Positions 1 through 8,422 are shown, numbered from the stretch's first letter. The stretch is DNA of 64,000 nucleotides from Virgibacillus litoralis (GCF_017873675.1 NZ_JAGGKK010000006.1:1-64000), one strand, 5' to 3'. Made by a program: numbers and translations. Notes: generated by a model not told the origin, from the letters alone.

Positions 1-128
1 AAGTTAAAATGGCTTCTTGTATTAAGTATACCCAAAAAAGGGAAAAACAGCTTGGGACTTGACAGTTTTGTTCATATCAGCGGAACGAGGATCCGACCCC
101 AAGCTTAAAACGGGGGTTTTCAAGGAAA

Positions 129-178
129 TAACGGAATGAGGATCCGCCAAATCAGTAATCCGGATCCTCATTCCGTTA
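129..178. repeat. Perfect 18-bp inverted repeat (hairpin)
   Basis: The arms at 129-146 and 161-178 (TAACGGAATGAGGATCCG and its complement) are perfectly complementary around a 14-nt loop. A related half-site, GGAACGAGGATCCGACC, lies at about 79-95. No U-run follows either arm, so this looks more like a dispersed palindromic repeat than a terminator. It lies downstream of the capA-like gene on the reverse strand. Bases 1-128 hold nothing else I can support. Confidence 0.7.
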
Positions 179-271
179 AATTCAGTAACGGGCGTATACT
201 AAATTCTAATGTGATTAACATTTTCCTCTTCCAAAACTAAACCCGTAGCTAGGATGCTGATATCCCTTTTT

Positions 272-1441
272 CTATTCCTCAATAAACTCAAGCTTTGGAA
301 CCCACTGAGACATATGGTCTTTTATTTCCTGATAGTGTTTTTCAGCATTTGCAAGTTCATCATTTGTCAGCTGATACATCGGTGCAACCTGATAATTCGC
401 CCAGTTGCTATACTTTACAAAGGTCGGCATCAATTGAGGTGATTTTACTTCAACTGTTTCTTTTTCACCTTCAATTGTTTTGTGAATAGTAAATTTAAAA
501 ATACCGCCAATTCGTCGGTAAAATTCGTCCTGACCTGATAAAAAATTCCCTAGTGAATATGCAACTAGCGTTTTGTTTCCATTTGATCCCTCTATCCAAT
601 CAATGGGCTGGAGGACATGTGGATGGTGGCCAAGAACAACATCTACACCACTATCAGCAGCAAATTGGACGAGTTCTTTTTGTCCATCACTTGGTAATCG
701 CTCATATTGATTACCAAAATGCATACTTAACACCACAGCATCTGCTTGTTTCTTTGCCTCCTGGATCCTGCTTGCCATTAGTTCTTTATCAATTAAATTA
801 ACTAAATAATCCTTACCTTCTGGCACCGGCAGTCCGTTTGTCCCATATGTGTAAGCTAAAAATGCAACAGAAATACCTTCATTTGTTTCATATACCCGAA
901 TCTTGTCACTGTCAGCTTCACTCTTGTATGCACCAGTGTACATCATATCTATGCTTTCCCAATGTTCTATGGCACTTTGGATTGCTTCTTCTCCACCATC
1001 CAATGTGTGATTGTTAGCTAAAGAAACGACATCAACACCTGACTTTTTCAATGCATTACCTACTGCATAAGGGCTGTTAAATCTCGGGTAAGTAGATAAT
1101 CCTAATTGCTTACCTCCGATCATCGTTTCCTGATTGGCGAACGTAAGCGTCGTGTCATTTAAGAATGGTTTAACCCGCTCAAGCATTGGCATAAAGTCGT
1201 AACCATCAGCCGTTTGGGCATCCTTGTATACAGAACTATGTATCAGCATATCACCTATTGCAGAAATTGTAATTTCTTTGTGGACTACCTCTGGTTCTTT
1301 TGGTTCTGTAGGTTCTTTGGATTCTGTTGGTTCTTCATTTTCTGGTTCAGCAGTTTCCTCAGGTTTCTTGTCTGAGCAAGCTGTAATAATAACAGCTAAT
1401 AATAATGCCAACAGAACCCAAACTAATTTACCCCATTTCAT
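272..1441 (-). CDS. CapA/PgsA-family lipoprotein (poly-gamma-glutamate capsule type metallophosphatase fold)
   Basis: This 389-residue protein begins with a lipoprotein signal: a charged start, a hydrophobic stretch and the lipobox ITAC with the lipidated Cys at about residue 22. An acidic, Pro/Glu-rich linker follows to about residue 50. The rest is the PGA_cap fold, shown by GDMLIH near residue 63, the LANNHTLDGG motif and GHHPHVLQP. In Bacillus, CapA/PgsA relatives take part in poly-gamma-glutamate export or anchoring, and others are orphan surface proteins. No capB/C neighbours are present here, so the substrate is unknown. The ATG is preceded by AAGGAG at a good distance. It is a single-gene unit downstream of the thiolase gene. 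Confidence 0.85.
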   Translation of the reverse strand: MKWGKLVWVLLALLLAVIITACSDKKPEETAEPENEEPTESKEPTEPKEPEVVHKEITISAIGDMLIHSSVYKDAQTADGYDFMPMLERVKPFLNDTTLTFANQETMIGGKQLGLSTYPRFNSPYAVGNALKKSGVDVVSLANNHTLDGGEEAIQSAIEHWESIDMMYTGAYKSEADSDKIRVYETNEGISVAFLAYTYGTNGLPVPEGKDYLVNLIDKELMASRIQEAKKQADAVVLSMHFGNQYERLPSDGQKELVQFAADSGVDVVLGHHPHVLQPIDWIEGSNGNKTLVAYSLGNFLSGQDEFYRRIGGIFKFTIHKTIEGEKETVEVKSPQLMPTFVKYSNWANYQVAPMYQLTNDELANAEKHYQEIKDHMSQWVPKLEFIEE

Positions 1442-1552
1442 AGACTCTTGCTCCTTAGCACTTTTACCCTAATATAACATATTTCCTCCATTAAACGAAT
1501 CTACTGTAAATTTACCCATATTTACACAGCCTTTTCATAATTATCTTTGGAG

Positions 1553-2701
1553 TTAAAGTCGTTCAATAATCGTCGCATTCGCCATTCCCATACCTTCACA
1601 GATTGCCAGCAAACCGTATTTGCCTTCCGTACGTTCCAGTTCATTAATTAGCGAAACAAGCAGCTTCGTCCCTGTTGCTCCCAGCGGATGACCAAGTGCA
1701 ATTGCTCCACCATTCACATTCAGCTTATCAGAATCTCCCCCAATATCATTCAGCCAGGCTAACGGTACTGGAGCAAATGCTTCATTTACTTCATACCGAT
1801 CTATCTGTTCAATTGAAAGGTTAGCCTTTTTCAGCGCCCTTCTTGTTGCTTCAATTGGTCCTGTCAGCATAAGAGTAGGGTCTGATCCAACAACGGTTCG
1901 GGCTGCTATTCTTGCTTTCGGTTTCAAACCAAGTTCCTCTGCCTTTTCGCTGGACATTAATAGTACAGCACTTGCCCCATCGCTCATTTGACTTGCATTC
2001 CCAGCAGTTATTTTACCGTCTTCTTTAAAGACTGTCTTCAGCTCAGCTAATGCTTCTAAAGTTGTATTAGCTCTTGGTCCCTCATCGGTTTTCATAAGTT
2101 CCGGCAGTCCATTCTCATTTTCTGTTTCAACCGGTACGATTTCCTGTTCAAAATTGCCCTTTTTAATTGCTGCTAATGCACGTTTGTGACTTTGCAGAGA
2201 AAATTGATCTAATTCTTCTCTCGTAAAGTTCCACTTATCAGCAATTTTTTCTGCCGATATTCCCTGATTAACAATCTCATATTGTGCTGTTAATTTTTCA
2301 CTTGGCTTAGTATCCTGCATATTGGAAAACATTGGTGCGCGTGTCATGCTTTCAACACCGCCTGCAATCATAATATCCATATCTCCAGCCGCAATGGCCT
2401 GCGCACCAAAGTGCACAGCTTGCTGACTTGAACCACACTGTCGGTCAATTGTTACACCTGGTACATGCGCTGGAAAACCAGCAATTAAAGCTGCAGTCCT
2501 TGCAATGTTTCCACCTTGCTCATTGACTTGTGTTACACAACCTAAAATAACATCTTCAACATCAGCCTTATTAATATTCGAGCGTTCAACTAAATCTTCC
2601 AGTACAACTGCAGCCAATTCATCTGATCGGTAATTTGCATACATACCTTTTCTTCTGCCTATTGCTGTACGGCAGCCCTCTACAATAACAACATCTCGCA
2701 T
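1553..2701 (-). CDS. Acetyl-CoA C-acyltransferase (thiolase)
   Basis: This 382-residue protein matches the full length of the thiolase family, which interconverts acyl-CoA plus acetyl-CoA and 3-ketoacyl-CoA. The nucleophilic Cys is at about residue 89 in DRQCGSSQQAV. The C-terminal part carries NVNGGAIALGHPLGATG, with the catalytic His, and AICEGMGMA, with the second active-site Cys. No other fatty-acid oxidation gene is adjacent, so I cannot separate a degradative thiolase (FadA type) from a biosynthetic one (AtoB type). The ATG follows AGAGGGGTG. The roughly 250-bp region upstream, shared with the next forward gene, contains a GTGGCA/TGCCAC hairpin at 2803-2834 of unknown role. Confidence 0.88.
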   Translation of the reverse strand: MRDVVIVEGCRTAIGRRKGMYANYRSDELAAVVLEDLVERSNINKADVEDVILGCVTQVNEQGGNIARTAALIAGFPAHVPGVTIDRQCGSSQQAVHFGAQAIAAGDMDIMIAGGVESMTRAPMFSNMQDTKPSEKLTAQYEIVNQGISAEKIADKWNFTREELDQFSLQSHKRALAAIKKGNFEQEIVPVETENENGLPELMKTDEGPRANTTLEALAELKTVFKEDGKITAGNASQMSDGASAVLLMSSEKAEELGLKPKARIAARTVVGSDPTLMLTGPIEATRRALKKANLSIEQIDRYEVNEAFAPVPLAWLNDIGGDSDKLNVNGGAIALGHPLGATGTKLLVSLINELERTEGKYGLLAICEGMGMANATIIERL

Positions 2702-2948
2702 AACTACACCCCTCTTAATTAAATAGTTATTTCCATTATATCTGATTTTTTTGAAAATAAAAGGTTGCTTCTACTCATACAATCGAATCCCGCAAGGAAA
2801 AGGTGGCAAAACAAATATTTTTAAAAGGTGCCACTTTTTATGATTGGGAAACGATTGTATATATGAAGAATAATTCCATGTTTAATTTTATACTCACTGG
2901 GAACATAAATAATAGACTGATAATCTATTATTAGAAAGGAAGTCTATT

Positions 2949-3107
2949 ATGAGAAAATCTCAATATCAGCCAACAAAGAACAAGCAATTACCAGATGCTC
3001 TGGAAGTTCATTATTCAAAAGAATTTAAGAAAGCAGACATAGCTGCCGGATACCGGCGATCTCGAGTTAAAGAGGCAAAAGGAGAAAATCCCGATTTAAT
3101 CAAATAA
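2949..3107 (+). CDS. Small YfhE-like protein
   Basis: This is a 52-codon reading frame with a strong site (AAAGGAAG) 7 nt before the ATG. The product is highly charged, with the segment EVHYSKEFKKADIAAGYRR in the middle. That pattern resembles what I remember of the short YfhE-like proteins of Bacillus, whose function is unknown. The resemblance is from memory and the family call is tentative; the gene itself is well supported by its ribosome binding site and codon use. A weak hairpin with a U-run (AGGTAC/GTACCT, about 3120-3158) follows and could end its transcript. Confidence 0.6.
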   Translation: MRKSQYQPTKNKQLPDALEVHYSKEFKKADIAAGYRRSRVKEAKGENPDLIK

Positions 3108-3163
3108 CCCTATTTTCCCAGGTACTCTGTACGTTCTATCTCGTATGGGGTACCTTTTTTGGC

Positions 3164-3238
3164 AGTTAAGAAAGTATAAATCCTTTCTTACTGCATAAGT
3201 GCAACTAAGGCTTATCTATATTAAGACTTGCACTCCAG
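3164..3238 (-). repeat. Dispersed repeat R1, reverse-oriented copy
   Basis: Read on the reverse strand, this segment gives CTTAATATAGATAAGCCTTA, then TTGCACTTATGCAGTAAGAAAG, then a hairpin closed by GCAGTAAGAAAG and CTTTCTTAACTGC. It is nearly identical to the copy at 47495-47579, and partial copies occur elsewhere in the window. The stretch 3239-3380 before the ABC gene holds only a further imperfect hairpin (AAGGGGTTCTTA/TAAGAATCCCTT) and the leader of that gene. Confidence 0.75.
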
Positions 3239-3387
3239 AGTATAAGGGGTTCTAAGAAAGCAAAATACGCTTTCATAAGAATCCCTTTAACGATTGCCAA
3301 GTTTTCTAATCTAAGAATTGTGATTTAATGAAACATTTTAAGTGTTTATTCGTACTTATGTATAGTATTAGGGAAGGGAGTATTTTT

Positions 3388-4308
3388 ATGTCAAATGCAG
3401 CTATAGAATTAATTAATGTAAAAAAATCGCTAGGCAAAAAAGAAATTATTAAAGGACTTTCTTTTTCTATTGATAGAGGAGAAGTATTTGGTTTTATTGG
3501 CCCAAATGGTGCCGGCAAGACAACAACAATACGCATGATGGTAGGATTGATGCAGATTACAGAGGGTGATGTCCATATACTGGGAAATAGCATCAAAACC
3601 GATTACAAGGAAGCAATCCGCGAAGTTGGTGCTATTGTCGAAAATCCTGAAATGTACCCATTCATGAGCGGATGGCAAAACTTGATGCATTTTTCCCGTA
3701 TGATTCCGGGGATTACAAAGGAACGCATTCATGAAGTAATTAAACTGGTTGGGTTAGAAAAGCCTATAAATGAAAAGGTGAAAAAATACTCATTGGGAAT
3801 GCGACAGCGATTGGGGATCGCGCAAGCACTCTTACATAAACCCTCAGTACTAATCCTGGACGAGCCTACCAATGGATTAGATCCTGCCGGTATTCGCGAA
3901 ATTCGTAAGTATATAAGAGCATTAGCAAGCGAAGAAAACGTTGCTGTGATTATTTCAAGTCATTTATTATCGGAGATCGAGCTAATGTGTGATCGCATAG
4001 GACTTATCAAAAATGGCGAACTTGTAGCGACACAGGACGTTAACGCAGCAACTGATCAGGATAGCGCAACTCCAGTACAAATGGAAGTAACGCCAATTGA
4101 ACATGCAATCGAACTCCTAAAATCAAACCATGATATTGATGCAACTTCAGACAACGGCACAATCACAATCCAGAGTGAGCGTGATACAATACCATCAATC
4201 ATTAAAACACTGATAAATAATGACGTCCTTGTCTACCAGGTATCTATTACGAAATCAACACTAGAAGATAAATTCTTTGATTTGATTGGAGAGAATACAA
4301 TTGAGTAA
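3388..4308 (+). CDS. ABC transporter ATP-binding protein (BcrA/YxlF-like)
   Basis: This 306-residue ATPase has Walker A GPNGAGKTT, the signature YSLGMRQRLGIAQAL and Walker B VLILDEPTNGLDP, followed by a C-terminal extension of about 100 residues typical of ABC-2 exporter ATPases. I chose the ATG at 3388 because GGGAAGGGAG sits just upstream; an earlier in-frame start at 3328 has no such site and would add a non-conserved leader. The stop overlaps the start of the permease gene, so the two are translationally coupled. It probably energises export through that permease. The substrate cannot be told from sequence; peptide antibiotics or lipids are typical of the family. Confidence 0.9.
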   Translation: MSNAAIELINVKKSLGKKEIIKGLSFSIDRGEVFGFIGPNGAGKTTTIRMMVGLMQITEGDVHILGNSIKTDYKEAIREVGAIVENPEMYPFMSGWQNLMHFSRMIPGITKERIHEVIKLVGLEKPINEKVKKYSLGMRQRLGIAQALLHKPSVLILDEPTNGLDPAGIREIRKYIRALASEENVAVIISSHLLSEIELMCDRIGLIKNGELVATQDVNAATDQDSATPVQMEVTPIEHAIELLKSNHDIDATSDNGTITIQSERDTIPSIIKTLINNDVLVYQVSITKSTLEDKFFDLIGENTIE

Positions 4309-5266
4309 TTTTTTTAAGCTTTTAGTTAACGAACAGTATAAGTTATACATACGTAAGTCAACATGGGTAATGTACATTCTTGTATCTCTCATTATTCTTG
4401 GGTTAGCTTTCCTTGCTAACTTTGCACAAGGTGCCAATGCTCCGGGGACTAATGAAAAATACCAGGATAGTAATTGGAGACAAACACTCCAGCAGGAAAA
4501 TGAAGAATTAAAGAAACAATTAGAAGAAGAAGAAATGATGCAAGGCTATAACGCACGGCAGATTGAAGAAAATAACTACTATCTTGATAATGATATCCAA
4601 CCTAACAGCTATGATGCTTGGCAATTTGTGATGGAAAATGAATTTTTGCTATCACTAGTGAGCTTATTTACCATAATCGTTGCAGCAGGAATAATTGCAA
4701 ATGAATTTAAATGGGGTACCATTAAACTGCTGCTCATCCGGCCGATCACACGTACGAAGATATTATTATCAAAATATGTGTCGGTTCTGTTGTTCGCATT
4801 ATTTACACTACTATATGTTTTAGTGTTTTCTTGGGTAGTTGGCATCCTATTTTTCGGGATAAACGGAATCGACCCGCATATCGTTCTTAACCAAAGTGAA
4901 AGCTACTCTTACGTATCTGTCATTCAGCAAATTATTGAAGGGTATGGATTCCAGCTTGTAACACTATTAATGATGGCAACATTTGCGTTCATGATTTCAG
5001 CAATTTTCCGTCAAAGCTCACTAGCAATCGGGATAGCTATTTTTCTCATGCTTGCTGGTAATGCGATTGTAACCTTTTTCGCAGACTATAGTTGGGCAAA
5101 ATACATCATGTTTGCGAATACAGATTTGAGTCAGTATACAAATGGCACACCTTGGCTTGATGGAATGAGCCTAGGATTCTCTATAATAGTCTTGGTGGTA
5201 TATTACTTAATTTTCCTTGTTCTATCCTGGGTATTTTTCACAAAAAGGGATGTGGCTGGACAATAG
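4301..5266 (+). CDS. ABC-2 type transporter permease
   Basis: This membrane protein of about 321 residues starts with a cytoplasmic segment, a first membrane helix near residue 20, a long charged extracytoplasmic coiled stretch (Gln/Glu-rich, about residues 50-105) and then five further hydrophobic segments. The motif NEFKWGTIKLLLIRPITR is typical of ABC-2 permeases of the YxlG/BcrB kind. I prefer the TTG at 4301, which lies 7 nt after GGAGAG, over the TTG at 4286, which precedes that site. It overlaps the ATPase gene by 8 nt. Together they form a two-gene exporter. Confidence 0.85.
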   Translation: MSNFFKLLVNEQYKLYIRKSTWVMYILVSLIILGLAFLANFAQGANAPGTNEKYQDSNWRQTLQQENEELKKQLEEEEMMQGYNARQIEENNYYLDNDIQPNSYDAWQFVMENEFLLSLVSLFTIIVAAGIIANEFKWGTIKLLLIRPITRTKILLSKYVSVLLFALFTLLYVLVFSWVVGILFFGINGIDPHIVLNQSESYSYVSVIQQIIEGYGFQLVTLLMMATFAFMISAIFRQSSLAIGIAIFLMLAGNAIVTFFADYSWAKYIMFANTDLSQYTNGTPWLDGMSLGFSIIVLVVYYLIFLVLSWVFFTKRDVAGQ

Positions 5267-5389
5267 AATCCTTCAAAAATTTGCAGGAGTTATGTTATAA
5301 CTAGTATGAAAGGCATATTATTATTAACGAGAGATTAAAAAGTTTCATATCGTAATTATCAGTTACCTTTAATAATTGGGGTGTTATCA

Positions 5390-5572
5390 GTGAAACGTTA
5401 TTTATCAACCTTTTTTCTCATCCTGAGTGCTATCATACTAATTATAGGTCTGCGAATGAACCTGCAGTGGAGTGGAATAGCTGCCTGGGGCTTATCGTTC
5501 ATCAGCTTAATATTTGCAGCATACTATACAAAGTATATTCCTAATGACAAAAAAGACGAAAAACGGTCATAA
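5390..5572 (+). CDS. Small two-helix membrane protein, unknown function
   Basis: The 60-residue product has two predicted membrane helices, at about residues 5-22 and 27-47, and a charged C-terminal tail (NDKKDEKRS). The GTG at 5390 is favoured because GGGGTG at 5378-5383 is well placed for it, whereas the GTG at 5381 overlaps that site. I do not recognise the family. It has its own strong terminator immediately downstream and is 120 nt from the exporter genes. Confidence 0.6.
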   Translation: MKRYLSTFFLILSAIILIIGLRMNLQWSGIAAWGLSFISLIFAAYYTKYIPNDKKDEKRS

Positions 5573-5574
5573 AA

Positions 5575-5610
5575 AACCGGAATGCAAAACTACAAAATTG
5601 CATTCCGGTT
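5575..5610. terminator. Strong bidirectional intrinsic terminator
   Basis: AACCGGAATGCAA (5575-5587) pairs perfectly with TTGCATTCCGGTT (5598-5610) around a 10-nt loop. T-runs flank the stem on both strands, so it can serve the small membrane protein gene on the forward strand and the small reverse-strand frame that ends at 5622. Confidence 0.9.
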
Positions 5611-5621
5611 TTTATTGCTAT

Positions 5622-5759
5622 TCAATAATTGCCTTTTCCATGCAATGGTCTTAGTTGATATACACTGTTACACAAGCTAAGGTTAACCCATTTGTTGTAT
5701 TTAGTATTTGTTCTATGACCAGGTTCGCGAAGTGTATTTCCAAAACGTTGTGATAGCAC
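5622..5759 (-). CDS. Possible 45-residue basic protein
   Basis: On the reverse strand a GTG-initiated frame of 46 codons starts 15 nt after the DUF1232 gene stops and ends just before the terminator at 5575-5610. AAGG lies 8 nt before the GTG. The product is basic and aromatic-rich (begins MLSQRFGNTLREPGHR, ends LHGKGNY) and has no membrane segment. I do not recognise it. Position in an otherwise tight two-gene unit with a terminator argues that it is real, but codon evidence alone is weak for so short a frame. Confidence 0.4.
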   Translation of the reverse strand: MLSQRFGNTLREPGHRTNTKYNKWVNLSLCNSVYQLRPLHGKGNY

Positions 5760-5774
5760 TATAACAACCTTAAT

Positions 5775-6053
5775 TTAATCAAATAATTCATGTTTTTCTT
5801 TTAGTGATTGAGGAGCAGAGTTAACCATTCGCTCCAAAAGGAATATAGCAATCGTTATATCATCAACAATCCCAAATATAAACAAAAAGTCCGGGATAAT
5901 ATCAAATGGAATAGCGATATAGCTAATAATTAAAAGCGCATATACCAATTTAGTAACGGGTTTAATCTCTTTGGATATAAAGAAGTCTTTTAGAAATGGA
6001 ATAGATTTGTGAAATTTAAATAAAAACCGAATTCGTTTTAAGTATATCCTCAT
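5775..6053 (-). CDS. DUF1232 (YkvA-type) membrane protein
   Basis: This 92-residue protein contains the DUF1232 core: a first hydrophobic helix (LVYALLIISYIAIPFDIIP) followed by DFLFIFGIVDDITIA, the conserved P-x-D-x-I-P-D and D-D motifs. Family members are small integral membrane proteins of unknown role that are common in Bacilli. The ATG follows CAGGTG at 7 nt. It is divergent from the Mn-catalase gene and may share the 80-bp promoter region with it. Confidence 0.8.
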   Translation of the reverse strand: MRIYLKRIRFLFKFHKSIPFLKDFFISKEIKPVTKLVYALLIISYIAIPFDIIPDFLFIFGIVDDITIAIFLLERMVNSAPQSLKEKHELFD

Positions 6054-6136
6054 TCAATGCACCTGCTTTCTCCGTATAGTTACAGTACTATTAAACAAAC
6101 TATAAAAGTAGCTTATCATAAAAAGGAGGAATTGAT

Positions 6137-7009
6137 GTGTTTCATCATATTAAGGAATTGCAATACAATGCAAAACCCTCAAAGCCAGATCCTGTATACG
6201 CAAAGAAACTGCAAGAGGTATTAGGCGGACAGTACGGAGAAATGACAGTTATGATGCAATATCTATTCCAGGGGTGGAATTGTCGTGGCGACCAAAAATA
6301 CAAGGATATGATACTTGATATAGGTACAGAGGAAATTGCCCATGTAGAAATGATAACAACAATGATCGCTCAATTACTTGACGGAGCCCCAGCGAAGGAA
6401 CAGGATGAAGCAGCAAAGGATCCAGTTGTAGAAGCAGCACTAGGGGGAATGAATCCTCAGCATATTATAGTTTCAGGGTTAGGCGCTACGCCAACAGATA
6501 GTACCGGTTATCCTTGGAATTCCCGCTATACGATTTCAAGCGGTAATTTATTGGCTGATTTTCGGGCAAATTTAAATGCTGAATCACAAGGAAGATTACA
6601 AGTTGTGCGTCTATACGAATCAACAACAGATCCAGGTGTCAGAGACATGCTTTCATTCCTGATTGCACGAGACACAATGCACCAAAATCAGTGGATAGCT
6701 GCTATTGAAGAACTGGAACAAAATCAAAAGGCAATTGTTCCTAGCACATTCCCACAGGAAAACGAAAAACAACAGGTCTCCTATTCATTCATGAATTTTT
6801 CCAAGGGAGAAGAAAGTGCACAGGGGAGATGGGCAAACGGACCTTCCTATGATGGACAGGGTAACTTTGAATATGTAGCGAACCCTGAAGCTATGGGTCA
6901 AGTTCCATTTCTTAAACCATCACCAGCCTATATTCACGGTACACCTCCAACCGGGAACCTGCCACCAAATACCAATAGTTCAACATTTGATAAAGAGGCT
7001 GGGACATAA
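6137..7009 (+). CDS. Manganese catalase
   Basis: This 290-residue protein is a di-manganese, non-haem catalase that dismutates hydrogen peroxide. The expected metal ligands are visible at the family's usual positions: Glu35 (GEM), Glu66 and His69 (GTEEIAHVEM), Glu149 (LNAESQGR) and His182 (DTMHQNQW). Bacillus relatives are the general-stress enzyme YdbD and the spore-coat protein CotJC; without cotJA/cotJB neighbours the former is more likely. The start is GTG, 6 nt after a perfect AAGGAGGA. The last codons (GAG GCT GGG ACA TAA) lie in a dispersed repeat that begins at about 6997, so the C-terminus and stop codon appear to be supplied by the repeat. Confidence 0.93.
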   Translation: MFHHIKELQYNAKPSKPDPVYAKKLQEVLGGQYGEMTVMMQYLFQGWNCRGDQKYKDMILDIGTEEIAHVEMITTMIAQLLDGAPAKEQDEAAKDPVVEAALGGMNPQHIIVSGLGATPTDSTGYPWNSRYTISSGNLLADFRANLNAESQGRLQVVRLYESTTDPGVRDMLSFLIARDTMHQNQWIAAIEELEQNQKAIVPSTFPQENEKQQVSYSFMNFSKGEESAQGRWANGPSYDGQGNFEYVANPEAMGQVPFLKPSPAYIHGTPPTGNLPPNTNSSTFDKEAGT

Positions 7010-7142
7010 CTAAAAATCTCTACTTTAAAGACGAATAATAACAGGATAGGTTTTTTAGAACGTTCATTAACAATGGTTGAATCTAATACGTAATTCCTAT
7101 ATACTGCGAAGTACTTTTTGAAAAGTTTGAGTGCTATGATGC

Positions 7143-7260
7143 CGCTCCGGAAATACACTTCGCTTTCCGTGGGCGGCTGATGAGCCTACTTGCTCCTACG
7201 TCGCTGCGTAGTCTCATCTAGGCCTCAGCTCCCACAGGAGTCTACGTGTATTTCCACCGC
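7143..7260 (+). repeat. GC-rich repeat, first copy of an inverted pair
   Basis: The segment runs from CTCCGGAAATACACTTCGC through GGGCGGCTGATGAGCC to CTCCCACAGGAGTC and GTGTATTTCC. Its own ends are complementary (GGAAATACAC/GTGTATTTCC). A diverged copy lies in opposite orientation at 7336-7453. Base composition is clearly richer in G+C than the surrounding genes. I recall similar repeats in intergenic DNA of many Bacillaceae; a genome-wide search would confirm that. Confidence 0.7.
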
Positions 7261-7335
7261 TAGGTTTGCTCCCTAATTCAAAAAATCAATGCATGTTGTG
7301 ATGATATAAACAAGATTTTAGACCATCTAAACCAG

Positions 7336-7453
7336 CAGATGGAATATGCGAGACTCCTGTGGGACAACGAGCCAAAGAGACCCCACAGGGAGCGTTCTTT
7401 GCGAGCGAGGAGGCTCGTGGTGAGCCCACGGAAAGCGAGTATATTCCAACTGC
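7336..7453 (-). repeat. GC-rich repeat, second (inverted) copy
   Basis: On the reverse strand this reads GGAATATACTCGCTTTCCGT, GGGCTCACCACGAGCC, and later CCCACAGGAGTCTCGCAT, matching the copy at 7143-7260 in order but with substitutions and a different middle. The two copies face each other across about 75 bp, so a transcript could fold them together. Confidence 0.65.
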
Positions 7454-7532
7454 GGGGCTAGTGAGCTTCACTAAATGATATTAATCGAATCTATGTCGCA
7501 GTTTATATCTAATCTGCAATATTAGAAAACTA

Positions 7533-7561
7533 GGCATTCACCAAGCCTTTTGGTGAATGCC
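7533..7561. repeat. Perfect 10-bp hairpin preceding an R1 repeat
   Basis: GGCATTCACC (7533-7542) pairs with GGTGAATGCC (7552-7561) around a 9-nt loop. It stands where the more complete R1 copy at 47495 has its CTTGGC...GCCAAG hairpin, so it may be the variable first stem of the same element. Confidence 0.6.
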
Positions 7562-7608
7562 ATAGTTGCACTTATGCAGTAAGAAAGTAGTTATACATTC
7601 TTAACTGC
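7561..7608 (+). repeat. Dispersed repeat R1, partial copy
   Basis: The core AGTTGCACTTATGCAGTAAG, then AAAGTAGTTATACATTCTTAACTGC, is the 3' half of the R1 element, ending in the characteristic GCAGTAAGAAAG/CTTAACTGC hairpin. The copy at 47495-47579 is the most complete one. Confidence 0.7.
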
Positions 7609-7609
7609 A

Positions 7610-7666
7610 AAAATCCGAACTAATTCAAATTCTATTTCAAGAATTTTGAATCATAGTTCGGATTTT
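7610..7666. terminator. Long hairpin, probable bidirectional terminator between the Mn-catalase gene and treR
   Basis: AAAATCCGAACTA at 7610-7622 pairs with TAGTTCGGATTTT at 7654-7666, extended inward by ATTCAAA/TTTGAAT and AATTCT/AGAATT with small bulges. T-rich sequence follows on both strands. It lies between convergent genes, so it can stop the tre operon transcript. Confidence 0.65.
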
Positions 7667-7699
7667 ACTTTGACTAAATACTTTTGTCCCAGCCACTTA

Positions 7700-8410
7700 T
7701 TATTTTACACGTCTGGCAAAATCAACAAATCGAAATTTATCCGGGCGGTGCCGTGATTCTGTATATTGAAATAAACTTGTATCCTCAAGGTATACCATGC
7801 TTTTAATTACCACAACATTAGAATAGCCTTCAAGATCCAGTAGAGCTCGGTCTTCTTCAGAAGGCTCTTCAACAACAATTTCCTTTCGGGCAAAGCTTAT
7901 TTTCAATTCAAGCTGATTCTCTAGGTAATCATAAATTGAATCCTCACATATTTCCCTAGTTAATTCAGGAACATAATCCTTATTAAAATAATCTTTATCT
8001 AATATTACTTTTTCACCTGAAATCTTTCTTGCTCTAACTACCTTCCATACTGAGTCACGAAGATTTATATTTAATTTTGATTGTAATTCCTGGTCCGCTT
8101 CAACGATTGCTAGTTCATTAACTATCGTATTGGCTGGTAATTGCAAGTTTGTTGCCAGTTCTTTGAAACTAACAATCCCTGAGACTGGAAAGTCAAACTT
8201 ATTGGTATCAATTACCACAGAACCTTTCCCGCGAATCTTTTGAATGTACCCATCTTGAGCCAATTGGTTCAGTGCCTTTCGGATTGTTTCCCGTGAGGTA
8301 GAGTATATCTCTGTGAGTTCGTTTTCTGATGGTAACTTTGTTGACTCTGGCAATTGATTTGACTGAATTTTTTTCACGAGTTCATGATATATCGTTAAAT
8401 ACTTTTGCAT
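7700..8410 (-). CDS. treR: TreR, GntR-family repressor of the trehalose operon
   Basis: This 236-residue protein has an N-terminal GntR winged helix (about residues 1-70, LPSENELTEIYSTSRETIRK then LAQDGYIQKIRGKGSVV) and a C-terminal UTRA effector domain (about 95-235). In B. subtilis TreR binds the palindrome TTGTATATACAA and is released by trehalose-6-phosphate. It is the third gene of a treP-treA-treR unit, 12 nt downstream of treA, and two matching operators stand before treP. The order and the operator sequence make the assignment firm. Confidence 0.92.
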   Translation of the reverse strand: MQKYLTIYHELVKKIQSNQLPESTKLPSENELTEIYSTSRETIRKALNQLAQDGYIQKIRGKGSVVIDTNKFDFPVSGIVSFKELATNLQLPANTIVNELAIVEADQELQSKLNINLRDSVWKVVRARKISGEKVILDKDYFNKDYVPELTREICEDSIYDYLENQLELKISFARKEIVVEEPSEEDRALLDLEGYSNVVVIKSMVYLEDTSLFQYTESRHRPDKFRFVDFARRVK

Positions 8411-8422
8411 CGCTCTACCCCA

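Larger units (their letters stand above)
6997..7694. repeat. Composite intergenic element bounded by GGCTGGGACA inverted repeats
   Basis: GGCTGGGACA at 6997-7006 is repeated in inverse orientation as TGTCCCAGCC at 7685-7694. The enclosed 0.7 kb has no credible gene. It holds a GC-richer inverted pair (7143-7260 and 7336-7453), a TACTGCGA...GTCGCAGTTT pair (7102-7109 and 7495-7504), a hairpin at 7533-7561, an R1 repeat at 7561-7608 and a terminator-like stem at 7610-7666. Its right boundary lies 5 bp outside the treR stop codon. I see no clear target duplication. It looks like nested repeats that have accumulated between two convergent genes. Confidence 0.6.
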
